Below, piece after piece: positions 21,735-28,926 of a DNA stretch of 31,141 nucleotides. The first letter of the stretch is position 1, and each line of letters opens with the position of its first letter. The notes below the pieces were generated by a model. That model searched no databases. It was not told the DNA's origin and saw nothing but the letters and a program-made list of their open reading frames with translations. The translations under genes and the position numbers were made by a program. The stretch lies in the IMG/VR virus record IMGVR_UViG_3300031702_000031, positions 1-31,141 of that record, one strand, 5' to 3'. Source of the stretch: a virus.

Positions 21735-22812
21735 ACTACTATCAACACTTATACTATGTTTTGCTAGTTCTTTTGCATTGGGTAATACTACGGAAACGAT
21801 TGGTAGTATTACTTCGCAAAAGGGCAACCCTGCACAAATAACGAGAGATGGCGATAACATCTCTACGGAGCAGGGAACTGGTCTAGTTATGGATGATGAA
21901 ATAATCACAGCCAAGACCAAACTGGGACTCACATTCATAGACGATACTAGGGTCAGCGTCACAGAACAATCCGTATTAGTCATCGATGACTTTATATATG
22001 ATCCAAGTACTGGTACAGGCAAACTAGCAATGAACATCGCACTCGGTACTGTTAAGTACTCATCTGGTGCAATCGCAAGAAACTCAAGAGAAAATGTATC
22101 CCTAACCACACCCACTGCGACAATATCTGTTCGTGGTACTGACTTCACTATGACTGTAGACGAACTGGGCAGAAGTATCGTTATTCTGTTACCAAGTTGT
22201 CCTCCTGTGGGCGATTGCTGGACAGGTGAGATTATGGTTTCTACCGAAGTGGGACAGGTCATATTAAATCAGGCATATCAAGCAACATTAGTATCGAACA
22301 GAATGGCTACTCCAACTAAGCCTAAGATACTAGACATCACTGAAGCTAACATCGGCAACATGCTAATCATCACACCACCGCCTGAACTGAAAGGCGTAGG
22401 ATACATAGCTCAAGCAGAAGTTGCCGAATACTTAGATAGCGATTTGCTAGAATATGCCGAACTAAATTCGGACGAATTAGAAGAAGATAAACTAGAATTC
22501 CTAGAGCTTGATGTTAACAGGCTCGACATAGATTTCCTATTCAATGTGCTAGATGCCACTGCTATGCTACAAGACGATGAGTTAGCAATCGATCCAGTGC
22601 TTCCTACGATCAATACATATAGAACAACCGTTCAAGCATTCTATGACGAAGATAAAGTTGGCATCTACAGTGAAAGTTCTGTGCATATTTCAGATGTAAC
22701 TACAGAGCGTGTGATAGACGGTGACGTAAACATGTACAAAGACGGTGTTCCAGCACTCATCCAAGTAAACGGAGGTGGAGATGTTATCATCAATATTACG
22801 CAAAATCAGTAG
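21709..22812 (+). CDS. Secreted FecR-domain protein
   Basis: A 367-residue protein with a signal peptide (MRLTSYRIKLLSTLILCFAS, cleavage near ALG). A FecR domain runs from about residue 30 to 150; its signature is VSLTTPTATISVRGTDFTM, preceded by a repeat with KLGLTFIDDTRVSV. A Leu/Glu/Asp-rich middle (about 230-275) follows, and the end (GGGDVIINITQNQ) resembles a curlin half-repeat. FecR domains act in periplasmic sensing or surface binding. The ATG at 21709 is chosen because it gives a clean signal peptide. The gene overlaps both curlin genes (26 and 32 bases). Confidence 0.82.
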   Translation: MRLTSYRIKLLSTLILCFASSFALGNTTETIGSITSQKGNPAQITRDGDNISTEQGTGLVMDDEIITAKTKLGLTFIDDTRVSVTEQSVLVIDDFIYDPSTGTGKLAMNIALGTVKYSSGAIARNSRENVSLTTPTATISVRGTDFTMTVDELGRSIVILLPSCPPVGDCWTGEIMVSTEVGQVILNQAYQATLVSNRMATPTKPKILDITEANIGNMLIITPPPELKGVGYIAQAEVAEYLDSDLLEYAELNSDELEEDKLEFLELDVNRLDIDFLFNVLDATAMLQDDELAIDPVLPTINTYRTTVQAFYDEDKVGIYSESSVHISDVTTERVIDGDVNMYKDGVPALIQVNGGGDVIINITQNQ

Positions 22813-23773
22813 CACTCTAATTCTAGCGTGGTTCATATCCGCAGACGCATATGCCGATACTGGTACACCAGTGATGAATGTTAGTGGAAGTGGCAGTGAT
22901 TATATCTTTGTATACGAAGGAAATGATACAACAACCTATACAGACTTATCAGCTTTGGGCAATTCGATTATTGGATGGACAGCTACTTGCACATCAGGAA
23001 ACTGTACAGTTGGAGATACGCTTATAGTCGGTGGCATTGGTGGCAACGGTAATGATTACCTATTCTTGTACACATTCGATAGCGATGGCAATGTTGTTTA
23101 TCCAGTACCGGGAGCTTGGTACTCGTTTAGCACAACAGTGGCCGCCGCAACTCCAGTTTACGGATCAACTGCGCCGACCACAGCGCAACAAACTAGAATA
23201 AATGCAAAACTCGCACTAGCAGCCGCAGGACAAGGCGATACAGTAGAAGCAAGCATATTTGGTGATGATAATCTAATACACATTATACAGGCTGGTGGAG
23301 TAAGTTACTTAAACTTAATGATTAGCGGTAATCTCAATTCATTTGAATCTGAACAGGATTTAGCTACAGGCTCCCATGGATACATCGAAGCTACTATAAC
23401 TGGCAATAATAATGATGTAGATATATTACAGAAAGGCAACAACTTTGACGGTGCTGGCAGTAAAGCAACTATACTTACTATCACAGGAGATAGTAATGAT
23501 GTTGATATAAGGCAACACGGCAATGGTGATAAATTTATAGACTTAGAAATTACTGGCGATAATCACAAGGCAGATATATTTCAGAATGGAGCGGGTGCTC
23601 ATTCCGCTAGAGTAGAACTCGATGGCGAACAGCCATGGGATTTTAAGTTAGAGCAGAAAGGAGCAATCGATAAGGATTACACATTGCCACATACCATGAG
23701 CGATGGCACTGGAGTTAGTGGAACTTGTAATGCTTCAGGTGGTTGCAACCTAATAGTGTATCAAAATGACTAA
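22781..23773 (+). CDS. Curlin-repeat amyloid subunit 2
   Basis: This 330-residue protein has a signal peptide (MLSSILRKISSTLILAWFIS, cleavage near AYA-D), a non-repetitive N-terminal part and a curlin-like C-terminal half. Repeat units include GDDNLIHIIQAGG, GNNNDVDILQKGNN, GDSNDVDIRQHGNG and GDNHKADIFQNGAG at about 20-residue spacing. Two Cys pairs are present (TCTSGNC and GTCNASGGCN). GGAGG lies 5 bases before the ATG. Its N-terminal extension could mediate attachment, like CsgB, but this is inference. Confidence 0.85.
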   Translation: MLSSILRKISSTLILAWFISADAYADTGTPVMNVSGSGSDYIFVYEGNDTTTYTDLSALGNSIIGWTATCTSGNCTVGDTLIVGGIGGNGNDYLFLYTFDSDGNVVYPVPGAWYSFSTTVAAATPVYGSTAPTTAQQTRINAKLALAAAGQGDTVEASIFGDDNLIHIIQAGGVSYLNLMISGNLNSFESEQDLATGSHGYIEATITGNNNDVDILQKGNNFDGAGSKATILTITGDSNDVDIRQHGNGDKFIDLEITGDNHKADIFQNGAGAHSARVELDGEQPWDFKLEQKGAIDKDYTLPHTMSDGTGVSGTCNASGGCNLIVYQND

Positions 23774-23933
23774 AGCTAATAAATCTCCGGTGGTCTATTG
23801 GACTTCTCAATGGGAAGAAACGGGTAAGATAGAAGTCTGTGTGGATAAGAACGGTGACAAGTATACTAGACCCCAACTTAGGTTGATAGGCGAACGAAAT
23901 TCTAATTGGAAATCGATAGCAACTCGACACTAA
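23766..23933 (+). CDS. Small hypothetical protein, 55 aa
   Basis: A basic soluble protein, MTKANKSPVVYWTSQWEETG, ending RNSNWKSIATRH. It overlaps the curlin 2 stop by 8 bases, which suggests coupled translation, but it has no signal peptide. No family recognised. Confidence 0.55.
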   Translation: MTKANKSPVVYWTSQWEETGKIEVCVDKNGDKYTRPQLRLIGERNSNWKSIATRH

Positions 23934-23937
23934 ATCG

Positions 23938-23944
23938 CTAAATA
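23938..23944 (+). promoter_or_regulatory. Degenerate late-promoter-like box CTAAATA
   Basis: CTAAATA lies between the 55-residue gene and the cyclase unit. It is a possible secondary late start; evidence is weak. Confidence 0.25.
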
Positions 23945-24010
23945 GATGTACGGAACATACATATAGAAGAGTACTTCGTGTGCAGATAGATAAAACTTAT
24001 GGAGAATGTC

Positions 24011-24091
24011 ATGGATAGCTACGCAAAGTACATGAAATTCAAATATGGATTCAAAAAACGTAAGGGCTATTATGTGGACATTTACGTATGA
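24011..24091 (+). CDS. 26-residue leader peptide before the cyclase
   Basis: A tiny frame behind GGAG encodes MDSYAKYMKFKYGFKKRKGY and six more residues, very basic and Tyr-rich. Its stop overlaps the cyclase start (ATGA). The cyclase has no separate strong ribosome site, so translation through this leader may set cyclase levels. Confidence 0.45.
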   Translation: MDSYAKYMKFKYGFKKRKGYYVDIYV

Positions 24092-26121
24092 AGTATATTT
24101 TATCGCCATTATTTGCTATCATTACCACGCTACTTCTGACATGGCTAACGCTATCAAATCCTACCTTATTGCAGGTGATCGATCTAAAGATTGCAGATCA
24201 ACTCATAGTGCAAGAAAAAGAACCCGTCAACGATGTCGTACTGATCGACATATCAGAAAAGACTTTAGAAGTACATGGACAATATCCCTTACCTAGAGAC
24301 ATCTACGGTGACCTGATTGTCAGGTTACGAGAAGCTAACGCTGGTGTCATTGTATTCAACATATCATTTCCTGAAGAAGATCGTACAGGTATGGATGAGA
24401 TGTTCACATCAGTTCTCGGACAGGGCGTCATTCTATCTCACTTCCCTAGCAATAAAGCTCAAAACAGATCAGCATACAGTACTGCTATTGTACAGGTTGG
24501 TGGTGATGCTTTGGATTATATTTACAATTATCCTGGTATAGCCGCAAACTTAGAGAAGTATGAGACACAAGCAACTGGCATCGGAATTGCCAATACCCTA
24601 CCTGAGATCGATGGCGTTGTCAGACGATTGCCCATGCTGGCTGGCGTAGGTGACGACCTGTACCCATCTATCGTACTAGAGATATTCAAAGCGTACTCCG
24701 GATCCAACACATTTCAGGTGAAGTCAAACGACTTCGGGGTTACCGCAGTTCGTGTTAAAGGATTTCCAACGATAAAAACTGACCCAAGTTCTAGAATATG
24801 GATGAATCCAAACTACGTTTTTAAGCGTTATGATTTAGTCAAGGAGTTGCCCGATTTGCAAGGAGCAACAGTGTTTATTGGTGTTACTGCTGAAGGTGTC
24901 TCCAATCCCGTTCCTACGGCTTCTGGTGCTGTCTACGGACATGATGTGACTGCTAGATCATTTACGTCTGTTAAAAATAGATACAATATCATCACTCATC
25001 CGCTAGAAGAGTTCACCAAACTCATCGGCATACTCGCATTAGGTCTAGCCATTGTGCTACTGAGTTACATACGATTTGGCTGGGTAATATCAATAAGCAT
25101 GACTGGTGCTTTGATCTATCTTCCTGTATATTTCTTTAACACTTATATGCAACTGTATATCACTAGTATTCAAGGACTCATGGGAATCATAGTATTCGCA
25201 CATGTGTACGGAGTCAAGTACGGGCAAGAGTACTTCGAGAAGATGAAGATCAAGAAGCAGTTTGCTGGATATACATCTCCAGAAGTTGTGCTGATGCTAC
25301 AGAATAACCCCGAAATAGTTAAGAATGGTGTCAAGAAAGAAGTGTCAATTGTGTTCTCTGATCTACGAGGCTTCACGCCGCTTGGTGAGTCGTTTGGTGA
25401 CGATGTGAAGGGTCTAACTCAAGTAATGAACGCATACATGGACGCAATATCTGAGCCAGTCATTGATGCAAATGGCATGATAATCAAATACATTGGTGAC
25501 GCATCTATGCACATACACAATGCGCCTATGGATGACCCAGAGCATCCCAAGACAGCAGTACAAACTGGACTGAATATGCTAAGGGCTGTAGATAAATTCA
25601 ACACAGAACTAATGGCTCAAGGCAAGCCTGAAATTGGCATGGGTGCGGGCATCAATAGCGGACTAGGATATATCGGTGAGATGGGGTCGACCAAACGTCA
25701 CGCATACGACATACTTGGAGATGCTGTTAGCACTGCGGCTCGTATAGAAAGTAAATGTAAAGAGTATGGGTGTGTTTTACTTGTCGGTGGTAGCACATAT
25801 AGTACGACCAAAGACGATTTCTTCTACTTGAAAGTCGATGATCTAGCAGTAAAAGGCAAGACTATCGGCATTGAGATATACACAGTACTCGACCTAGACC
25901 CACTTGATTACACCACAGAAACTAAAATTCACAATGCGATGCATGATAAATATCGTAGTATGAAGTTTGACGATGCTATAAAACTATGCGAAACGCTCAA
26001 AGGAAGTTTTGGTGGTCAGATAGATGGCTACTATGACATGTGGATTGAACGTTGTGTATATATGAACACACAGACCCTTCCAAAAGACTGGAACGGAGTC
26101 TTCATCGCAACTACCAAATAG
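24088..26121 (+). CDS. CHASE2-class III adenylyl cyclase
   Basis: A 677-residue membrane protein. One N-terminal helix (residues 5-23) is followed by a periplasmic CHASE2 domain (about 24-305, with PLPRDIYGDLIVRLREANAG and RRLPMLAGVGDDLYPS), three helices (about 311-378) and a class III cyclase domain. Metal ligands D425 (FSDLRGF) and D471 (YIGDASM), adenine-selecting K467 and D541, and transition-state R552 are present, predicting ATP to cAMP. The usual transition-state Asn is Ser548. The domain order fits full-length bacterial CHASE2 cyclases. Curlins, FecR and this cyclase together suggest envelope or amyloid sensing. Confidence 0.93.
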   Translation: MKYILSPLFAIITTLLLTWLTLSNPTLLQVIDLKIADQLIVQEKEPVNDVVLIDISEKTLEVHGQYPLPRDIYGDLIVRLREANAGVIVFNISFPEEDRTGMDEMFTSVLGQGVILSHFPSNKAQNRSAYSTAIVQVGGDALDYIYNYPGIAANLEKYETQATGIGIANTLPEIDGVVRRLPMLAGVGDDLYPSIVLEIFKAYSGSNTFQVKSNDFGVTAVRVKGFPTIKTDPSSRIWMNPNYVFKRYDLVKELPDLQGATVFIGVTAEGVSNPVPTASGAVYGHDVTARSFTSVKNRYNIITHPLEEFTKLIGILALGLAIVLLSYIRFGWVISISMTGALIYLPVYFFNTYMQLYITSIQGLMGIIVFAHVYGVKYGQEYFEKMKIKKQFAGYTSPEVVLMLQNNPEIVKNGVKKEVSIVFSDLRGFTPLGESFGDDVKGLTQVMNAYMDAISEPVIDANGMIIKYIGDASMHIHNAPMDDPEHPKTAVQTGLNMLRAVDKFNTELMAQGKPEIGMGAGINSGLGYIGEMGSTKRHAYDILGDAVSTAARIESKCKEYGCVLLVGGSTYSTTKDDFFYLKVDDLAVKGKTIGIEIYTVLDLDPLDYTTETKIHNAMHDKYRSMKFDDAIKLCETLKGSFGGQIDGYYDMWIERCVYMNTQTLPKDWNGVFIATTK

Positions 26122-26138
26122 TCCCACTACCTTGGGAC
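26121..26138 (+). other. Hairpin at the end of the curli-cyclase operon
   Basis: GTCCCA / TGGGAC with a 6-base loop begins at the last base of the cyclase stop codon. No T-tract follows, so it may stabilise the mRNA 3' end rather than terminate. Confidence 0.45.
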
Positions 26139-26195
26139 CTGACCTGGGTACCGTCGTTAAACTGCCCACTTTCCTCAAATAAATGAAAATAAAGG

Positions 26196-26223
26196 TTGAC
26201 TTTACTGCCAGCCATGCTATAAT
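26196..26223 (+). promoter_or_regulatory. Early sigma-70 promoter
   Basis: TTGACT and TGC-TATAAT with a 16-base spacer, preceded by the AATAAAGG element; the palindrome is degenerate. Confidence 0.82.
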
Positions 26224-26255
26224 AGTTGTATAAATTAATGAAAGAGAGTGATGAT

Positions 26256-26546
26256 ATGACTAGATTTGATAAAGAGCTGTTTACTTGGGACGGAATGTAC
26301 CTAATGTATAAAGGCGATTTCGTTGGCGCCAAGCTGATGGAAGAAGTCTCTCCTAACTGTCACCCATCTTGGTACGGTAAGAACAAGCCCGCATTCGTAG
26401 CTCGCTTCAAGTACGGATATAAGCCCTGGAAAGCTTGGGTCAACTTCTTAGTTAAGAATACTACTGTCGAGCAATACATGGCTCTACAAGAAGCAGAGCA
26501 TCCAGTCGGTGCAATGAAAGCCTTAGGCTACAAGGGGAAGTGCTAA
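26256..26546 (+). CDS. Hypothetical protein, 96 aa
   Basis: It starts MTRFDKELFTWDGMYLMYKG and contains FVARFKYGYKPWKAWVNFLV and a C-terminal GAMKALGYKGKC. It is basic, aromatic-rich and soluble. The ATG behind GAGAG is used; a TTG 30 bases upstream abuts the -10 box and is rejected. The stop overlaps the next start. Family not recognised. Confidence 0.65.
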   Translation: MTRFDKELFTWDGMYLMYKGDFVGAKLMEEVSPNCHPSWYGKNKPAFVARFKYGYKPWKAWVNFLVKNTTVEQYMALQEAEHPVGAMKALGYKGKC

Positions 26547-26731
26547 TGATAGAGTATTTTAAAGAAATCACTGTGTGGGACAGCAATGTCCCCAATCACA
26601 CATATATGGTCGATAAGTCTGGTCATCTCGTTGGGTACATCAAAACAGGCACTACCGAAGAGATCATCTTCAGTAAGCCCATGAAGCAGTTCTCCAAATC
26701 CCGCAGAAAATTCATCAAGCTTAAGAGGTAA
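26546..26731 (+). CDS. Hypothetical protein, 61 aa
   Basis: It begins MIEYFKEITVWDSNVPNHTY with a short beta-rich body and a basic tail (SRRKFIKLKR). Translation is coupled to the previous gene through a TAATG overlap. Possible nucleic-acid contact through the basic end is inference only. Confidence 0.6.
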   Translation: MIEYFKEITVWDSNVPNHTYMVDKSGHLVGYIKTGTTEEIIFSKPMKQFSKSRRKFIKLKR

Positions 26732-26752
26732 GAATTATCCTATCTAAAAGCG

Positions 26753-26760
26753 TATAAATA
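26753..26760 (+). promoter_or_regulatory. T4-type late promoter box TATAAATA
   Basis: An exact TATAAATA lies 25 bases upstream of a sigma-70 promoter, so the cell-wall hydrolase could be transcribed in both phases. Confidence 0.6.
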
Positions 26761-26784
26761 AAATGCGTTTCACGGATTTAGGTC

Positions 26785-26812
26785 TTGACATCCACTTTTT
26801 TTCGTGTATAAT
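26785..26812 (+). promoter_or_regulatory. Sigma-70 promoter
   Basis: TTGACA and TATAAT (extended TGTATAAT context) with a 16-base spacer containing a T-run; it drives the hydrolase gene. Confidence 0.8.
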
Positions 26813-26853
26813 AGAGTTATAAACTCAGAAATAAAACTATTGGAGCTAACTAT

Positions 26854-27435
26854 ATGCTATTTAAAGGTTACACAGTAAAAGAGTTAGGACACTTTATGTC
26901 TGGACTACTATCAGTATTGTCTATGGGTGGATTAGTATTCATAGGTATCAACGCATCTATTGCATCAGCTAATCAGATCGCAATAGATCAAGCAACAGCA
27001 CTAAAAGTCGAACGTCAAATGGAGTACATCCGTGAGCATGAATGTCTCGCACTTAATCTATACCATGAGGCTAGAAGTGATTCGACTTTAGGTCAGAAAG
27101 CAGTGGGCTTTGTTACGATCAATCGAGTAATGCATGAGAGCTATCCCGATACTATCTGTGATGTTGTCTATCAGGCACACGTTGATCAGAAGGGTAATCC
27201 CTTACGTAACAAATGCCAGTTTTCTTGGTACTGTGACGGTAAGCATGATCGCCCTTTGAGTGAGAAAGATTATAATACAGCGATGATCAATGCTCAAGAG
27301 ATAATGCGTGATTATGGTAAGATTCCAGACGTAACAGATGGTTCTATCATGTACCACGCATCCTATGTGAAGCCGTATTGGGCAAGTACTTATGAGCGTA
27401 CCGTTAGAATCGACAGTCATATTTTTTATAAATAA
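26854..27435 (+). CDS. SleB-type cell-wall hydrolase (candidate SAR endolysin)
   Basis: A 193-residue protein with an N-terminal hydrophobic segment rich in Gly, Ser and Ala (HFMSGLLSVLSMGGLVFIGI), then the Hydrolase_2 fold. ECLALNLYHEARSD (E63, E72) holds the catalytic Glu. VGFVTINRVMHESYPDTICD and CQFSWYCDGKHDRP follow, with YHASYVKPYW near the end. SleB enzymes cleave peptidoglycan. The weak membrane segment suggests a signal-anchor-release endolysin exported by the host Sec system. GGAG precedes the ATG, behind both a late and a sigma-70 promoter. Confidence 0.88.
   Translation: MLFKGYTVKELGHFMSGLLSVLSMGGLVFIGINASIASANQIAIDQATALKVERQMEYIREHECLALNLYHEARSDSTLGQKAVGFVTINRVMHESYPDTICDVVYQAHVDQKGNPLRNKCQFSWYCDGKHDRPLSEKDYNTAMINAQEIMRDYGKIPDVTDGSIMYHASYVKPYWASTYERTVRIDSHIFYK
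27427..27434 (+). promoter_or_regulatory. T4-type late promoter box TATAAATA
   Basis: An exact TATAAATA overlaps the hydrolase stop codon and lies about 80 bases before the kinase gene, which is therefore probably late. Confidence 0.65.
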
Positions 27436-27459
27436 CTACATGAGAGGGAAGATCGGTCA

Positions 27460-27528
27460 ATGGACTTGATCAAACCAATAACAACACTAACACCAAAGGG
27501 CTATATTAGAAATGCTATCGTTCAGTAA
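27460..27528 (+). CDS. Possible 22-residue leader peptide
   Basis: A tiny frame behind GAGGGAAG reads MDLIKPITTLTPKGYIRNAI plus two residues and overlaps the kinase start by 17 bases. The ribosome site is better than that of the kinase, so coupling is plausible. Unproven. Confidence 0.35.
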   Translation: MDLIKPITTLTPKGYIRNAIVQ

Positions 27529-28207
27529 CTACCTCAAAGAAGAAATAATAGAAGTGGAAGAGGGCGTCAATGACCCCGCAATATTCAAAGCTGTATTCCT
27601 AGCAGGTGGACCTGGATCAGGTAAATCATTCATTGTAGGTAAAACAGGTCTTCAAGCACTAGGCTTTAAAGTCGTCAACTCAGACGATGCATTCGAAAAA
27701 GCAATGGGCAAAGCAGGACTAGAGACAACACCAGAAAATATCTTTTCAGTCAAAGGTCAAGAACTCCGGGGCGCCGCAAAAGCACTAACGGGCGTTAAGC
27801 AGAATATGTGGCTTAAAGGTCGACTCGGTCTTGTCATTGACGGAACTGGTAAAGATACAGATAAATTAAAGAAGCAAGCGGCTACGCTGAAGAAGCTTGG
27901 ATACGATGTCGCAATGATATTCGTAAACACCGACCTTGCTACAGCACAAGCACGTAATCTCAAACGTAAGCGTACATTGCCCGCTGATGAAGTAGAGAAA
28001 TATTGGACAACAGTACAGAAGAACATTGGTGCATTCCAGACCTATTTTGGTAAGCAGAAGTTCACTGTAGTGGATAACTCTGAAGGTAAGGACTACGTTC
28101 AAGAGACTCTACGTGCATATAAAGAGATTACTAAGTTTACTAAGAATCCACCTGAAAACTCTAACGCTAAGAAGTGGATCGCAGGTCAAAAGGCTAGTAA
28201 AAAGTAA
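27512..28207 (+). CDS. P-loop (zeta-toxin-like) kinase with capsid-targeting-like N-terminus
   Basis: This 231-residue protein has Walker A GGPGSGKS (residues 31-38) in FLAGGPGSGKSFIVGK. DDAFEKAM follows, then LVIDGTGKDTDKLKK and a lid region with LKRKRTLP. This fits the zeta-toxin/AAA_33 nucleotide or sugar-nucleotide kinase group seen in T4-like marine phages. The start MLSFSNYLKEEI resembles the short capsid-targeting leaders of T4 internal proteins, and with the late promoter this suggests packaging into the head. The substrate is unknown. Confidence 0.78.
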   Translation: MLSFSNYLKEEIIEVEEGVNDPAIFKAVFLAGGPGSGKSFIVGKTGLQALGFKVVNSDDAFEKAMGKAGLETTPENIFSVKGQELRGAAKALTGVKQNMWLKGRLGLVIDGTGKDTDKLKKQAATLKKLGYDVAMIFVNTDLATAQARNLKRKRTLPADEVEKYWTTVQKNIGAFQTYFGKQKFTVVDNSEGKDYVQETLRAYKEITKFTKNPPENSNAKKWIAGQKASKK

Positions 28208-28209
28208 GA

Positions 28210-28216
28210 CTAAATA
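28210..28216 (+). promoter_or_regulatory. Degenerate late-promoter-like box CTAAATA
   Basis: CTAAATA follows the kinase stop and precedes the bilin operon by about 30 bases. It is a candidate start for that operon; weak. Confidence 0.3.
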
Positions 28217-28247
28217 ATTATGAAACGAAGTGAATTGGAGATGTCAA

Positions 28248-28787
28248 GTGAACTTAAAAGAACTAACGTGGGAGAACCACAAATCCGCAGAACGTAAGAA
28301 ATTTGCGTCTGTGCTAATGAGCGGCAATATTGACCCTGCCCTCTATCATCGATACCTTGTAAATCAGTTTTATAACTACGTTGCTCTAGAGTACAAGATG
28401 CCTCTAGTGGAACTTGGTCTGAGGGGTATCAATCGAGCAGAACTAATTTCTGAAGATATTATCGAACTAGAGGACATGTATGGACTCGATAGAGCCGATG
28501 TGTCAATAGCCCAATCTACTAAAGACTATGCTAAATATTGCGAGGAGCTGTACGATAATAATAAAGACGGCTTGATCGCACATATGTATGTCCGACATTT
28601 TGGAGATATGTATGGTGGTGCTATGATCGCTAAACGTATTCCCGGTAGTGGTATGATGTACAAATTTGAGAATGTAGACACACTGAAGACCACTGTTCGT
28701 GGTATGCTGGACGATAGTATGGCACCTGAAGCGAACCGTTGCTTTGAATTTGCAATAAGACTATTTGGAGAATTAGAAAATGACTAA
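28248..28787 (+). CDS. hemO: Heme oxygenase (GTG start)
   Basis: The 179-residue helical protein opens MNLKELTWENHKSAERKKF; His11 matches the proximal heme ligand in the T-x-x-x-H-x-x-A-E helix of heme oxygenases. GLIAHMYVRHFGDMYGGAMI near residue 115 is the distal helix with its G-D-x-x-G-G motif. The enzyme opens heme to biliverdin, CO and iron. The GTG is chosen because GGAG lies 7 bases upstream and the start aligns with the family. The following two genes overlap in sequence, forming a bilin operon with the reductase that would use its product. Confidence 0.9.
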   Translation: MNLKELTWENHKSAERKKFASVLMSGNIDPALYHRYLVNQFYNYVALEYKMPLVELGLRGINRAELISEDIIELEDMYGLDRADVSIAQSTKDYAKYCEELYDNNKDGLIAHMYVRHFGDMYGGAMIAKRIPGSGMMYKFENVDTLKTTVRGMLDDSMAPEANRCFEFAIRLFGELEND

Positions 28788-28926
28788 TACAGACCTTGAA
28801 GCGTCATATGAGAAAGTGATGGAAGCACTCGAGGAGAGAAAGCGAAGAATGAACCGACTACAGACAATGCTGATCGGTCTTTACGCAGTTACAGTAGTGA
28901 TGTTATTTATTGGAGCATGGCTATGA
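28780..28926 (+). CDS. Membrane microprotein between the bilin genes, 48 aa
   Basis: It starts MTNTDLEASYEKVMEALEER as a charged helix, then RKRRMNRLQ and one C-terminal transmembrane helix (about residues 30-47). Positive residues before the helix predict a cytoplasmic N-terminus. It overlaps the heme oxygenase stop by 8 bases and the reductase start by 4 (ATGA). Its place inside the operon suggests it could anchor the pathway to the membrane; no family recognised. Confidence 0.7.
   Translation: MTNTDLEASYEKVMEALEERKRRMNRLQTMLIGLYAVTVVMLFIGAWL

Noticed and set aside
21573-22262. Long antisense open frame (229 codons) opposite the FecR and curlin genes
   Set aside because: It is a shadow of the low-stop composition of the Thr/Ser-rich + strand genes. 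It has no ribosome site, overlaps signal-peptide genes with clear families, and no other gene in the window is on the - strand.
21400-23760. Repetitive DNA that could suggest a CRISPR array or minisatellite
   Set aside because: The repeats are protein-level curlin units of varying DNA sequence, not identical repeats with spacers.
24045-24541. Two + strand frames overlapping the start of the cyclase gene
   Set aside because: They are out-of-frame shadows of the CHASE2 coding sequence, without ribosome sites or recognisable motifs.
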